From Chiua virens (Eukaryota > Basidiomycota > Agaricomycetes > Boletales > Boletaceae): DNA of 64,000 bases. This document shows positions 36,022-47,102 of the stretch, in pieces; positions within the stretch are counted from its first letter, which is position 1; every line of letters starts with the position of its first letter. Both the position numbers and the translations under genes were made by a program. Under the pieces are notes generated by a model. That model searched no databases, had not been told where the DNA came from, and saw only the letters and a list, made by a program, of their open reading frames with translations. The stretch spans positions 310,001 through 374,000 of the forward strand of contig JAHNUO010000018.1 in assembly GCA_019787685.1 (NCBI GenBank), given 5' to 3'.

Positions 36022-36249
36022 GCCGTGGTATGATGTATTTCAATCCATTGTAAAATCAGTATTAGTTGGAGTGAATACAAGGTGTCTGCTTGAGTAACTA
36101 TCGCGCCGTGCCTGCTATCCCTGGTATCGGGTTCAAATTGAATCATTCCTCCACTGACACACAGCTTAAGCTCCCGTAGAAACACTCCACAAGGAGTCCA
36201 TTTTGACTGCACGCAGAGTACATCAAGCACTCCTCCAATGCTTTAAAGG

Positions 36250-37076
36250 GTGACCACAATGCCCCATCGAGCCATTTTACTTCCAACACGTCTTTCCACC
36301 CTTCTTCATCACATCTGTCAACCATGCATAAATCTCTTCCTCCAGCTACTCCTGTGCCATTGCCATTGCCGATCCAAGAGTCGACAGCCACTAGCTTGGT
36401 TGAACTTAGTGGGTCGGAGCCCGTCTACAAGTACAGTGACAAGGCTGACCACTATCCATGAAACAGAAATCCTTACCAAATTGATGCAGCAGTTGGCAGC
36501 ATGTACTGCCACAGCTGACAGCCTTCTCGAGATGCCGCTCATCAAAAAAATAGAGGCCATTACATTTGATGACTTACCCACTTCTCCAACTAGCTTGGTT
36601 TCTTCTACCTTGAAGTCTAACACCTTCGAGAATTGCGGCAGCTCTGCAGGACCATCAAGGCCGACTACTAGTAATGTTGGCCTTACTAGTACCATGACTA
36701 AGCCTGGGAAGGTGAACCAAATGGGGCCCATGGACAAGTTCGTCCCTGGAGGCTTGAGCCTTGACGGATTCCGGCAGCACATGTATAATAGATTCATCTT
36801 TGACCTCCCACCCCACAACTACAAGGGGCCTGTCTATCTGGTGACACGTGGTTGGCATGTCGGAATTTATTCGTCGTGGTACGTCCTGTAGTTCAAGTTG
36901 CTGATGGCAACTTGAGGCTTGCAGTCTAACAGATGACACCTCCAAGGACAACTGTGTCTCCTTACGTTGATAAATGTAAAGGAAATGCTTTTGTCTCAGT
37001 TGGGTCGGTCAATGATGCTTACGAGTGGATGATGGAAGCGATCGACAATAAGACCGCATGCTGGTTGAAGGGTTGA
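36250..37076 (+). CDS. Protein with Cauli_VI / RNase H1 N-terminal-like domain
   Basis: The frame at 36250-36891 has a variable, Ser/Thr-rich N-terminus and the segment LTKLMQQLAACTATADSLLE. It ends HNYKGPVYLVTRGWHVGIYS-SW. The next open piece after an AG near 36932 reads VSPYVDKCKGNAFVSVGSVN-DAYEWMMEAIDNK to a TGA at about 37076. Together these match the pattern of the small Cauli_VI or RNase H1 N-terminal fold: Y-V-x-x-G-x-x-x-G-I-Y-x-x-W, then V...K..F.S...A. That domain is frequent in Agaricomycete hypothetical proteins. The intron between GIYSSW and the second half has a GTACGT or GTCCTG donor; the latter keeps the frame. Start is uncertain because upstream codons lack domain character. 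Function unknown; nucleic-acid binding is inferred from the family. Confidence 0.5.
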
Positions 37077-37146
37077 AACGTTGATTTGGAAGCCCTCATT
37101 GTCGCAGGATGAATGCGCTCGGTGGCGAGTGACTTAGATCAGACGT

Positions 37147-38575
37147 AGTGAGCCCTTGTGAGGGCCAGGAACAACAACTATTATTTTTCCCTAGATACAG
37201 GTTGACAATTATATATTGTATCGCATGCACGAGCGGCCAATGATCGATCTTCAACACTCCCCCTCAAGCCTAGTAGTGGAGGCTGAGACCTTTGGAGTGA
37301 AGGATGTGTCTCTGACGCGGGAGGGCTTTGGTTAATATGTTGGCAGTCATCTCGTCTGTTGGATAATAAATGAGTTGTAGCTGTATACAATACGATTCGT
37401 TTGTGGAATTGGGCGTTGGTCATGTGATCACGATGGCACATCTATGAGCCTATTTCTTTATAGACATTTCACAGCCAGATAATATCTTTTTCGGCACGTG
37501 CCATCGAATTGAACTCAGCTTCAGCCATCAAGAGTTCGGGGAATAATTCCCTCTTTGAGCTCCAAGTGATGGCACCATTCAGGATGAATACATTGTCACT
37601 GGTCGATGTTAAGTTGTGATCGCTCGCGAAACTTACATCGGCATAACCGTAGAACTTGCCATGAACACTGCTAAAATTTGGTGTATGTTAGAAATCCTGT
37701 GGGCTATCCCGCAGTGAGAAGTTGTCAACGAGGTTCTTCCCATGCAAGTTAGTACGCAGTCCGCTTATGCCGATGTCCTAACCATCGATGCCATTCTTCC
37801 CATGTCCAGGACTCCAGGCCCATTTGATCCTCAAGTTCAGAGCAATGTTGGCCACAGAATGGGACATGATTCAAGTACCGAGGTTGTACAATCCATTTGT
37901 TAGGGTTGCAACAGCAAGCTGATTATTATTTGTGTCACGCAAGAAGGCTTGGCCGCCATCAAATATGATGTTGCCACCTGCGCTATCGATTCATTCAATG
38001 GAGACAAGGTTCCAACGGCAGGCCTCAGGTACATGGAGCACTCGTGTCAGGTGCAGAGTATACTCCTTATTGTTCACGTGTGTCTGTAATGTTACAGTTC
38101 CTTGGCCGTGTGCAATGAAGGGTTTATTGCCGAGTCCCTTAACTTTGTGGGGCACTGCCTAATATGTTGCAAATGCCTCGATTTGTGTGCACATGTGCGT
38201 TGTCGCACCAGAATTGATAATCCACAAATAAGCAGAAAAATCGGCTTCGTTGGCCATTAACATTTTGCTCTCGTCAGATATGTTTACATATGTGCTGGAG
38301 CTCTTTTCGAGTTCCTCATCGCTACTCGATTCCTGCTCTGTGACATTTGCATGAGCCTTTTCTTTTCCTTTGCTCAAACTTGACGTGGAATTCATCTTTC
38401 CCTTGTCATTGCGAGTCTTATTGACATGCCCTTTCCCTTTATTAGGGGGAACCTGTGTGGAAGCCGACAATGTGGTGGTAGAAGTCAATGATAGAGGAGC
38501 GATAGTGCTAATGGAGGAACAATGGAGTGAGCCCTTGTGAGGGCCGGGGAATTATTTTCCTCTAGATACACTGGC
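37147..38575 (-). mobile_element. Ty1/copia retrotransposon remnant, internally deleted
   Basis: Minus strand. 38488-38160 encodes a gag-pol linker and protease segment (WIINSGATTHMCTQIEAF), followed after a stop by GLGNKPFIAHGQGTVTLQ and a GAG-pre-integrase-like LYNLGT. The frame then jumps straight to the RNase H end (FYGYADVSFASDHNLTSTSD, AITWSSKREIIPELLMAEAE), then YYPTDEMTANILTKALPRQR, the copia C-terminus. Integrase and reverse transcriptase are missing and several stops occur. The canonical protease motif DSGA is NSGA here. A GTGAGCCCTTGTGAGGGCC word at 37148 and 38526 marks two LTR pieces; one LTR end is near the TGTTGAAGATCGATC at about 37255. Confidence 0.85.
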
Positions 38576-38755
38576 ATGACTCAGATGTGTATCTGATGGA
38601 CAAAAGCATCTCAGAGTCCAAATCAGCTATTTCAGGTCTCTGTTCAAGGGGTTCCCTAATACTGTTATTGTGTAGACTGACGAGGACAAGAACTATCAGA
38701 CTCCAAATTTGGTGGATGTATTGTTCGTCTGCGAGGACAGGGCTCTCCACATGGT

Positions 38756-41700
38756 TTACGACAAAGTAGGTAGTGCCAACATGAGATGATATAGGGAACG
38801 CCGGAAGTCAGCTATCTCCACCTCTTGAAGCCCAGTAGCATCAAATCCACGTAAGACAGCTGCTATGGTTGCCAAAACCCAAACCCCGCAGTCATCACCG
38901 TTTGTTTGCACAGGCAGAGACTGCACAGGGACTTCAGTAAGGATGGCGAATCGCTTCATAAACATACTGTAGTGGGGTATGCGACCCATGGTCTGTAGTC
39001 AACCCGGATGTTGGTGGGGTACTTCCATTTCACGATTGTTAACAATCTGGTGATCAATCGCATCACGTCCTGCCTTGAAGTCAGCATGTGAAGAATTGCA
39101 ACACATAAGCCCTTACCAGGATATCCGATTCCCATAGCTTCTGCTGGGCGAAGCTGTCAAATAGCCGAAGTTCCCGGCGTGAGAAGTTGGCGATGCATAG
39201 AACCCAGTGGTTCTCTGGTGCAGGGCGATGGATAGGAATAATCCAGAGATCTTTTGTCCAGAATCTTGTCCATGATGTAGCTCTCCAGAACTTGTGATCT
39301 GGGGTGTCGCGCTGAATGCGGGGAAGTTCATGGGTGGAGAGGGTTGCAACCTGGAGAGCACGGGCTGGTTGGATAGCTGTAAAGAGAAGTGCAATACACC
39401 CATTAATGCACCAATCGTTAAGCCACACAGTTGGACTGGAAAGCATGGCAAGCTCGCGTGGTTCAAAAGTGAGGCCAGGGAACCCATCTTGTGGGGGTCA
39501 CACTCTGGTCGCTTCAAGATCGCCATGTACGACGCGGGTACGGCCTGGGACAGGAGTTACATCAAATGTTATGTTCTGTTATGAAGCACTTAGCAGACTT
39601 CACGTTGAATGAATCAATGAAAGACGTGCCTTTGCTCCCACCTCCATTATCTCTACCGGTATCATTGGTCGTTCGACTGCTTCGTCTTCATCCACAGACA
39701 CCAGGGCCCCTTCTGTGAGGTAATCAAGAAGTACAGCCTCCTCAGGTTCGCAAGCTGCTTTGTGTGACGAAAAGACAGGGTCTGAGATGACATCCGCTTC
39801 TTCTGGTGCCACATCGGGAGTCTCAACCATGATTGGATTAACCCAAAACAGCGAGACTTTGGGACTGCCGCCTGACAACCAGAGTGACAACACTGTAGCC
39901 TCGGTTGTCTGACTTTCAAACCGGGGTGCAGAGACCAACAGGTTGGGCCATCGAGAGCGCAAAGATAAAATCTCCTCTCACCGCTGCTGCAAAGCCACGT
40001 AAGAGGTTTCATCTGTAATTCATGTCAGGATAGCCAGCATCTAGAGTTAGGTACTTCATGACTCACTCTCTGGAGTGCGCATCGCCAGCTCAATTGCAGC
40101 CAGTTCAGTGCCATACCATCAGCACAAATTGTCCGCTTTGATGCCCAGCTGGCGCTGTTCCTCGAGGCACGTTTATGTTTCAGCATCGCACGCATGCCAT
40201 CACGGACAGCTTGGTCCTCCATCCAATGTGGAACTTGGCCCTCTGTTGGAGTAATCCAAACATCTTCCATTAATGATTGATCATTTGAAAGATCATTGAG
40301 TTTTGTTGGGAGGGGACGTGGCAGCGGAATTGACCAGGCTGGATCATAGAGTTCTTCCAGTTCCTTGCAGTAAGAATTGAATTTACATATAGCGCTCATA
40401 AGGGCGGGCTGCCGTTTTGATATCACCTTACGAGTCTGTTGGTGAAGTTTCCTACCTGCCCTAATCCAGTAAATATATCTTCAGATTGGACAATACATAC
40501 CTAGCACTTGCTGAGCCCCACCTACTGCTCAATTGAGCTTATCCCACTCGAAAAAGCTCCCAATGGCACACTTTCGTATGTTAATCTTCAAGTCGTGCGC
40601 CAACAGAAGTGTCCGGACAAATTCGAGTCGGATACCTTCAAGCTCGGGAAACTTCGCACAAACGTTGAGAGATGCGTACAAGGCATCAACTTTTGTTAAG
40701 AGGCGATCATGAGTATGCTCAAGGCTGTCGAGCGCTGCTGTGGTATCATCAGAGATTGCACCTTTCTGTATCACCGCTCTTGCCGCGTGAATCGCACGGT
40801 CAGTCACATCGATATCTGCTTGTAGCGCCAAAACAGTGTCTAGCTCCTTCTTGAGACGCGTAGGAGCATCTAATTCAACTGTCAGTAGCTTCTTAGCAAA
40901 AGACTGTGGACGCATGAGTGTGAAATGAGAGCTGTGATTCCTTCTGGGAAGCCCATTGCTTCTCCAGTTCCTTCATATCGATGCCGCAATCTTGCAATTG
41001 GTGCTCAGAAACTCGTCCTTGATCCTGAACACCTCGCCGAAGTCTTCGTTTGATCCAGTCTCCAAGGTCGGCCCACATCTCATGACCAACTGCAACTAGC
41101 TGACAATTGATCAACCAAATATGATGCTGACGCTAGGATAACGTTAGGATCAGTTGAAACACTGAGAGAGATGGATCTCACAGAAGATGAACACTCAATA
41201 CCAATCAGTTTGATGAGTCTAGACCACAACCGCTCGGTCCCTTCCCCATCCGAAAGTCCCAGTCCAGTCATCAGGCGAGGATTGTAGACTAGCTGACATG
41301 CCCATTCGCGGCCATAGGCATGCATGGCAGTAGTCGCAAAGCACAGGCGCTGTATGATTTCGTCTGGAAAGATGTTGTACTGTTGACAAATTAGCAGACA
41401 AATAAAGTGAGATTAAGCCCTCAACTTACGAGTGACAGTGTCCAATCTAAAACACAGCCAATGTCATAGAAGATGACAACGGTGGCATGTGGAGGCAGGA
41501 ATGAAAATAAGTGCGCAATCAGCGCAAGCGCAAATTTCTGTTGCTCTCCAGGGGTATCCACATTTGCAAAGAAAAGAGGGATGTCATGGCGACATATCAG
41601 TGCCATGAGCCCAGTATCATCAAAGCTTTCCATGGATGTTTTTTGTTTCTTATCGTCGGCAGCCTCGTAGGATGCCTCACAGGAGTCGATGGCTTTGTCG

Positions 41701-43168
41701 GGGATGGATGACGTATGGGTTCGTGATGGCTTCTTCCTCTGTTTCGCAACATGTGTACCCATTGCATCTACCTGCTGCTTCAAGAGGAAATATTCAGGAT
41801 CATAGAACGACGGACTATTGCCAGCAGATCGGCAATGACGATGATGGAAATTTCCATCTGTCGCCACATGGATGTCACTACCTTGAAGCCCTTGGGTCGA
41901 TCGGCCAAAAAGTGTGCCACCGAAACAGGCGGGGCAGCACTGAGCTAAAATAGAAGCACAAGCACTGGCGACTGTACCAGTAGCAAATGCTAAAGCAGAA
42001 CTGTATGGAGTCGGTGGGGTTTGTGGGATTCCTTGTGGAGTAAAAAGGACAAGGGACAAGGAACGTGGAGGTGTACTCGGTTCGGAACATTGAGAAGAGA
42101 GCTTAGCAGCCTTGACATGATCACGGCAGGTTTGAATGGCAGCTTCGACACGATGTTCCACTTCCATGTATAAAATATCATACCACTGTACTGTGGAGCC
42201 AAGACCGCACCGGAAAGGGTCGTGTACTGATTCACCCTGGTATCCTTCAACCAAATGTGATGGTACATAGGAATGAGACTACACTCACATTCTTATTAAT
42301 GACCCTAAAACCTTGCTGAAAATAGTGTGTGAAGTGCAGATGCAAGGGCATTGATCGCATCGCACAACTGCTCGAATAATGTGTGATAAAACGAGAGGAG
42401 ATCAAGGGATACAGCCATCCGAGGCTGAGAGAGCGCTGTTGGGAACAATCCGAAGTGGACAAGAACCTGAACCATGAAACACTCACATCCAACGACCTCA
42501 ATCGTCTCAAAATCTATACACAGTCAGTAGAGCGAACAGAGGAATGAACACAATGAAGACTTACAATCAAAAAAGAGGCAAAGTAGTTTCGAGTTCTTTC
42601 AGGAACAGGTGGCCTGTTTGCATAGAGAAATGGATGTGGGAGGTTTGGATAGAGGTTTTGCTAACGTTCGTGAGGTGTAATGTTGGTAGGATACAACGAG
42701 AGTGGGAATTAACGCCTTCCAAGACACATAGAGCCGTTGAGCAGGGGGGTCAGGAAGGATGGGTCGCTTGCCATGGTTTGATGTCTTCTTCTCGTCTGGG
42801 TTCTCTGAGACGATAGAAAAGTCCTCTTCCATCGGCATATGGTGCGAACTTGCCAGCGAGTCTTCTTTGTCACTAGGAATGTAATCTGGGTCCATTGGAT
42901 CAAAATATGCACCATCATTGTCAATCTTGATGTCAGCATCAAGAATCTCGCCATGCAAGGTTCCCTCTTGGTCCTGCAATGTTTTGGACAGCTTGGATTT
43001 GAGTACACAGAGTCTGGCGACTAACCGACGATGCTTGATATTGAGTAATGAAACAGGAACAAAGACTTGGGTCTTGCCTTTATCCCGAGGGCGCCTCGGG
43101 CTTTCGAAATGCTGCCCAAGCCCGTTCATAACCACTTGAGCACCTCGAGAACCTGGCTTTGGACACAT
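38756..43168 (-). CDS. KDZ transposase with C-terminal Ulp1-type cysteine protease
   Basis: Multi-exon gene of a Kyakuja-Dileera-Zisupton transposon. Start chosen at ATG 43168 (MCPKPGSRGAQVVMNG). KTQVFVPVSLLNIKHRRLVA and RLYVSWKALIPTLVVSYQ form the N-terminal region, then HFGLFPTALSQPRMAVSLDL. The core exon (42254-41435) has CPACFG, ATDGNFHHRHCRSAG, SCEASYEAADDKKQKTSMES, FDDTGLMALICRHDIPLFFA and FYDIGCVLD without a stop. A GTAAGT...CAG intron joins YNIFPDEIIQRLCFATTAMH and LSDGEGTERLWSRLIKLIG, and another joins RQHHIWLINCQLVAVGHEM. The C-terminal protease shows WLNDWCINGCIALL, the catalytic His in NHWVLC, Asp in LFDS, and Gln/Cys in QTNGDDCGVWVLA, ending at the TAA at 38756. One junction near 40880-40920 was not resolved. 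No clear nonsense codon was seen in the two catalytic domains, so this copy may be intact. Confidence 0.85.
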
Positions 43169-43448
43169 GAGAGCCTGGAGATGATGATTGTTACAGGAGG
43201 GAGTACTAGTACAGTGGTAGCAGAGGGTGTGGGCAAGATGCACCATAATAAGGAATGAGGCGACTACTGGGAATGCTCAACAGAGCTCCAAAGGAAGTCC
43301 TGCTAGACATGATGGGAGGCTACAACGAGGTCTGGTGCGGAATGCTATAAATAGACCTCTCGGATGTCCGTCTCAGAGACTGGTTGCTACCTACAAAGGA
43401 AACCAGTCTTCGGGACCCTTAATTACTGCCAAGAAGTGGTGACTGAGG

Positions 43449-43743
43449 TGCCCGCATTCCTGTATCGAATCGTTTCCAACACCTTTCACAGTTGCACCAC
43501 CAGGGCGAAGTGCGCGGGATGACAATGTCACCACTCACATCATTTGAGCAGTTCATGGAGTGGGTGACGACCAAGTTTGAGACGTTGTTGACGGGGTTGG
43601 GGATGAAGTTTGTGGACAAGGACAGGATGAAGATTACGCTGCATGACGAGAGTGATTTCAAGCTCACGATCGAAATGGCAAGGGATAATGGGAAAGGGAA
43701 GTCGGAGGGCAAGATCGAGGTGTGGTGTGTGGATGTACCGTAG
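43449..43743 (+). pseudogene. Orphan PB1 domain resembling the C-terminus of NoxR
   Basis: An open stretch starting after an AG near 43448 and ending at TAG 43741-43743 encodes LHHQGEVRGMTMSPLTSFEQ, FMEWVTTKFETLLTGLGMKF, then KITLHDESDFKLTIEMARDN and GKIEVWCVDVP. The V-R-G-M-T...F-x-x-F-M...G-L-G-x-K-F...D-E-x-D-x pattern matches a PB1 domain with its acidic OPCA-type segment. It is most like the C-terminal PB1 of NoxR, the p67phox-like regulator of fungal NADPH oxidase. The TPR and other upstream parts of NoxR are not seen; upstream lies the 5' flank of the KDZ gene, read on the other strand. It is therefore a gene fragment, either left by transposon insertion or captured by an element. Family assignment is from motif memory. 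Confidence 0.55.
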
Positions 43744-44643
43744 GGCAGATCCAAGGTAAGGTGGACTCTTTCATTGACGGTGTAAGGCGTTGGATATCAT
43801 TGTTATAATATTCTAGATGTATCGCATGCTGTAATCTGACTCGCAAAGCTCATGTTATACTATCCAATACTACAGTCATTACCGGCCGTTTGAGCCAGGA
43901 AAATTTTGATGCACAATAAAAATATTTCTGAATCAGATTTCTTAGATCGCATCACACCATATCTATTGTACTGTAAGGACACAAGTCTAGTTAGATACTT
44001 GAACACATCGTGTTCGTGGTTTGTGTGGTGTACACAAATCAGCAAAACACTTCTTATCGCCTCTCGACCTAGTCTCGAGCCGTTATAGGAAATTCGGGTG
44101 AACTCGGGGAGCAGATGTTTCCTATAATGTCTGGGGACTTTTACCAGGCAGCTCTTGCATCGTGTCACGCTTGGATTACTAAGCCATTACTAAGCCACCT
44201 AGTCATGTTGCAATTAATACTAGACATACGGCCGAATATCGGCAGTGACCTTGTTTACAAGTTATTCCGAAATGAATAGTGGTCTTAGATGTGTAGACAA
44301 TACCAGACATGATACAAAGGAATAACAAGCAGATTGAGTATTCAAGTACAAGTACACTGGCAGACAAGGAGCAGTACATATAATTACATCCAAAGGATTG
44401 CATGGTTTGGAAAGAGAAAAGCATATTTAGTACAAGTATAAATAAGTACTAGTATTACACGAATTGACAGTGTAAAGAAGGTGCGGTTTCAGAGGGGAAA
44501 CAAACAAGTAGTTAGCTGTTGGCCGCTGGTAATGGCATATTAACAACATAGATAAAACATGGTTCAAAGAAGGGAAGGGAAGCATAGAAAGTATGTGCAT
44601 CAGCATTGTGGATGTAATGTGAAGATTGAACAAACTCTGTATA
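43744..44643. other. No supported gene
   Basis: AT-richer DNA between the PB1 fragment and the next ORF. Nothing recognisable on either strand. Confidence 0.4.
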
Positions 44644-44973
44644 TCATGAAAAGTCATTTTGTGCAATTTGGAAGACACCGCATAAGTTGAACTCGGTCGC
44701 AGCAGCTCCACTTCCTTTGCGAATGAGCATGTCAAGCAAATTACTAGCACAGAATTCTACACATTTGGCAATTCCAGGAGTGCCCATGTATTGGGCTGAA
44801 AGCGAGGGAAGCATTAAACATTTGTGGATGGCTTGTGGAGAGGTGAGAAGATCCGAAGAACAAGGTTCGGGTTGAGAAGTATCAGTACAGTCATTGACCT
44901 GACGGTCCTGACCAGATCCAGAAGGAGCAGCAGAGGGAAGGTCAGGGGCTGTCGTTTGGCACTTCTGTGTCAT
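44644..44973 (-). CDS. Small hypothetical ORF, 109 codons
   Basis: ATG-started ORF reading MTQKCQTTAPDLPSAAPSG, then PQAIHKCLMLPSLSAQYMGT, CVEFCASNLLDMLIRKG and ending IAQNDFS. Five cysteines and a Ser/Pro/Asp-rich N-terminus are present, with no signal peptide and no recognised domain. It lies between a captured host-gene fragment and the Helitron and could itself be part of either. Real coding status is uncertain. Confidence 0.25.
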   Translation of the reverse strand: MTQKCQTTAPDLPSAAPSGSGQDRQVNDCTDTSQPEPCSSDLLTSPQAIHKCLMLPSLSAQYMGTPGIAKCVEFCASNLLDMLIRKGSGAAATEFNLCGVFQIAQNDFS

Positions 44974-45579
44974 TGTGTGAGAGGGAAAACGGGGAGATGG
45001 TCGCGTTTACTCGGCTCAGCGGTATTTAACATGAAAAAATAAAAACAAAAACAAAAACAGGGCATTGTGTTCCATGTTCCGTCCATAAGCCTTATTTGTT
45101 TTTTGGCCTGCTTGAAGTCTGTGGCGGCTCATGAACGAAAGCAAGTAAAAGAAGATAGTTCAAGGTCAAGAAAGCTGAACGGAATTACCAAGGTTGAACT
45201 GTAATTTTATGGAAGAGCGGGGTGATCTGTCAGAGGAAAAACATGTGTTTCATTGGCATGTGATGCAGTCATGGCATCCACTGAGTCATTTGTTGAGAAA
45301 AAATGTCTAAAGGAGCATCTGAATGTTTAAATAGAGTAAAGTCTTTGACAGCGATTCATAACATACAATTTTTTTTCCAGTCCAGATCTCATCAGAGAGT
45401 GTTAGCATTGCATCAGCAATAAGGCTAATACATCCCAGGTTTATTTCCTCTGAGAAGGTCAGGGTAGCATGTAAGGTTCATCGTTCCGGGATTACCCACT
45501 GACATGTGACTTCGAAGACACTTGAAGTAGAATGAAAGAGATAAGACAATGATGAGATGGCTGTGAGAGGCTATCGACA
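44974..45579. other. No supported gene
   Basis: Contains an A-rich run with AAAAACA repeats near 45035-45060. Possible left flank of the Helitron, but the expected 5' TC terminus could not be identified. Confidence 0.3.
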
Positions 45580-47102
45580 TTGATCATGATTCATCGACGA
45601 CAGGACATTTTGGTCGGGAGGCTTGGGAAACTGGAAATCAAAAAAGCAGTCCCCTCTCGGACCTTTCCTAGGACGTTGAAACTGTTGAGCTGGAACAAGA
45701 TTCTCAATATGATCAAAGCCCAGCCCGAGCAGATTCGTCGCATAATCCAGGAAGCAGCACGGGAGAAGGATCACAGACAATCAAGGCTGACAAGCATCAT
45801 TCAAAAGAGGGTTGCCGATATAGGGGAATACTGTGATGAAGGATCAGTGTCAGGAAATGGTGCTGAAGAAGCCAGAAACAACATACGAGACTGTGACATG
45901 GATAATGCAGTGGTAATGGAGGAAGATACAGGACTGGCAGGCATCTGTGAAGATGGACAAACATACAAAACATGAATGTGTTCCAATTTCATGGAATTGC
46001 CCTCAGAAGCGGATAGCAAGGCTTGTTATCATGCGTTCATTGATGCAACTTGTAACAACTCTCTGTCACATTCAATCTGTGTCATTTGTGCACAGGAACT
46101 GTGGAGTTCGGAAGGTAAGTTACAGATCACATACACATATAGCAGTTGAAGTAGTATTTTCCAATAAAAAGGTTCAGATCAAATTATTCAAGCCATACCA
46201 AATGTCCATCATTTGCAACCAATGATGTTGTATCCTTCATATCATCTGTGGAATGGGTTATTGGTCTTAGAATATATCAATGGAGAAGGAACAGACACAC
46301 AGGGTTGGGTATGTGACAAATGCGCATGAGCTCTGTGGTCCGATTCAATGCCAAAATTCGCACTTGCAAACAACTTGTGGATCGGCCATGTCCCTCACGA
46401 ATTATCAGTTCTTACCCTGCCAGAACAACTCTTGATATCTCATCATTATCCTCGCTGTTACATCGTAAAGCTTTATCCTCGCGATGGTCATGTTTCGAAT
46501 CCAACTCATTTGCAGCAAGCCATGGTTGGGAATGTTACACTGTATGACATGAACACAAATGCAATCTGCGACTTGTTGGAGGGCCAGTTACTGCCACAAC
46601 CTGCCATACAGTTAGTGTCTGTATTAGCCATCACGTATATCGGGAGCAAGAAGTTGCCAAAGCTATGGCTGAAATCAATATTCCAAGTTCATCATCGAAT
46701 CGTTTATGAAGCCCTTGTCTGGCTGAAGCAAAATAATGCCATGTATGAAGATATTGTTATTTCACGAGATCGTCTCGAGTTACTGCCAGAAAATGACATA
46801 CCAGTGGAAATCTCGGCGGCTATTCAACATGAAGAGGACAAAGATGTAGGAATTCAGGAGCGGTCAGGATATGTTCCTACCGACAGAATCGATGATCAGA
46901 GTGAGTTGAAATACACTTGGTGTTCGGTTTAGCGAGTTAAATATGAGTCAGATCCAATATTATCAGGAGATGACTCAGAGGAAGTACCAATGTTTGACTC
47001 TGAAAACGAAGATCAAAATATGAATGGTCAGTGAACATGTGATATAAATTAATCAGTGGCGCATATTTAAGTACCTGACTTGTAGGTTCAACTCATTTTT
47101 CA

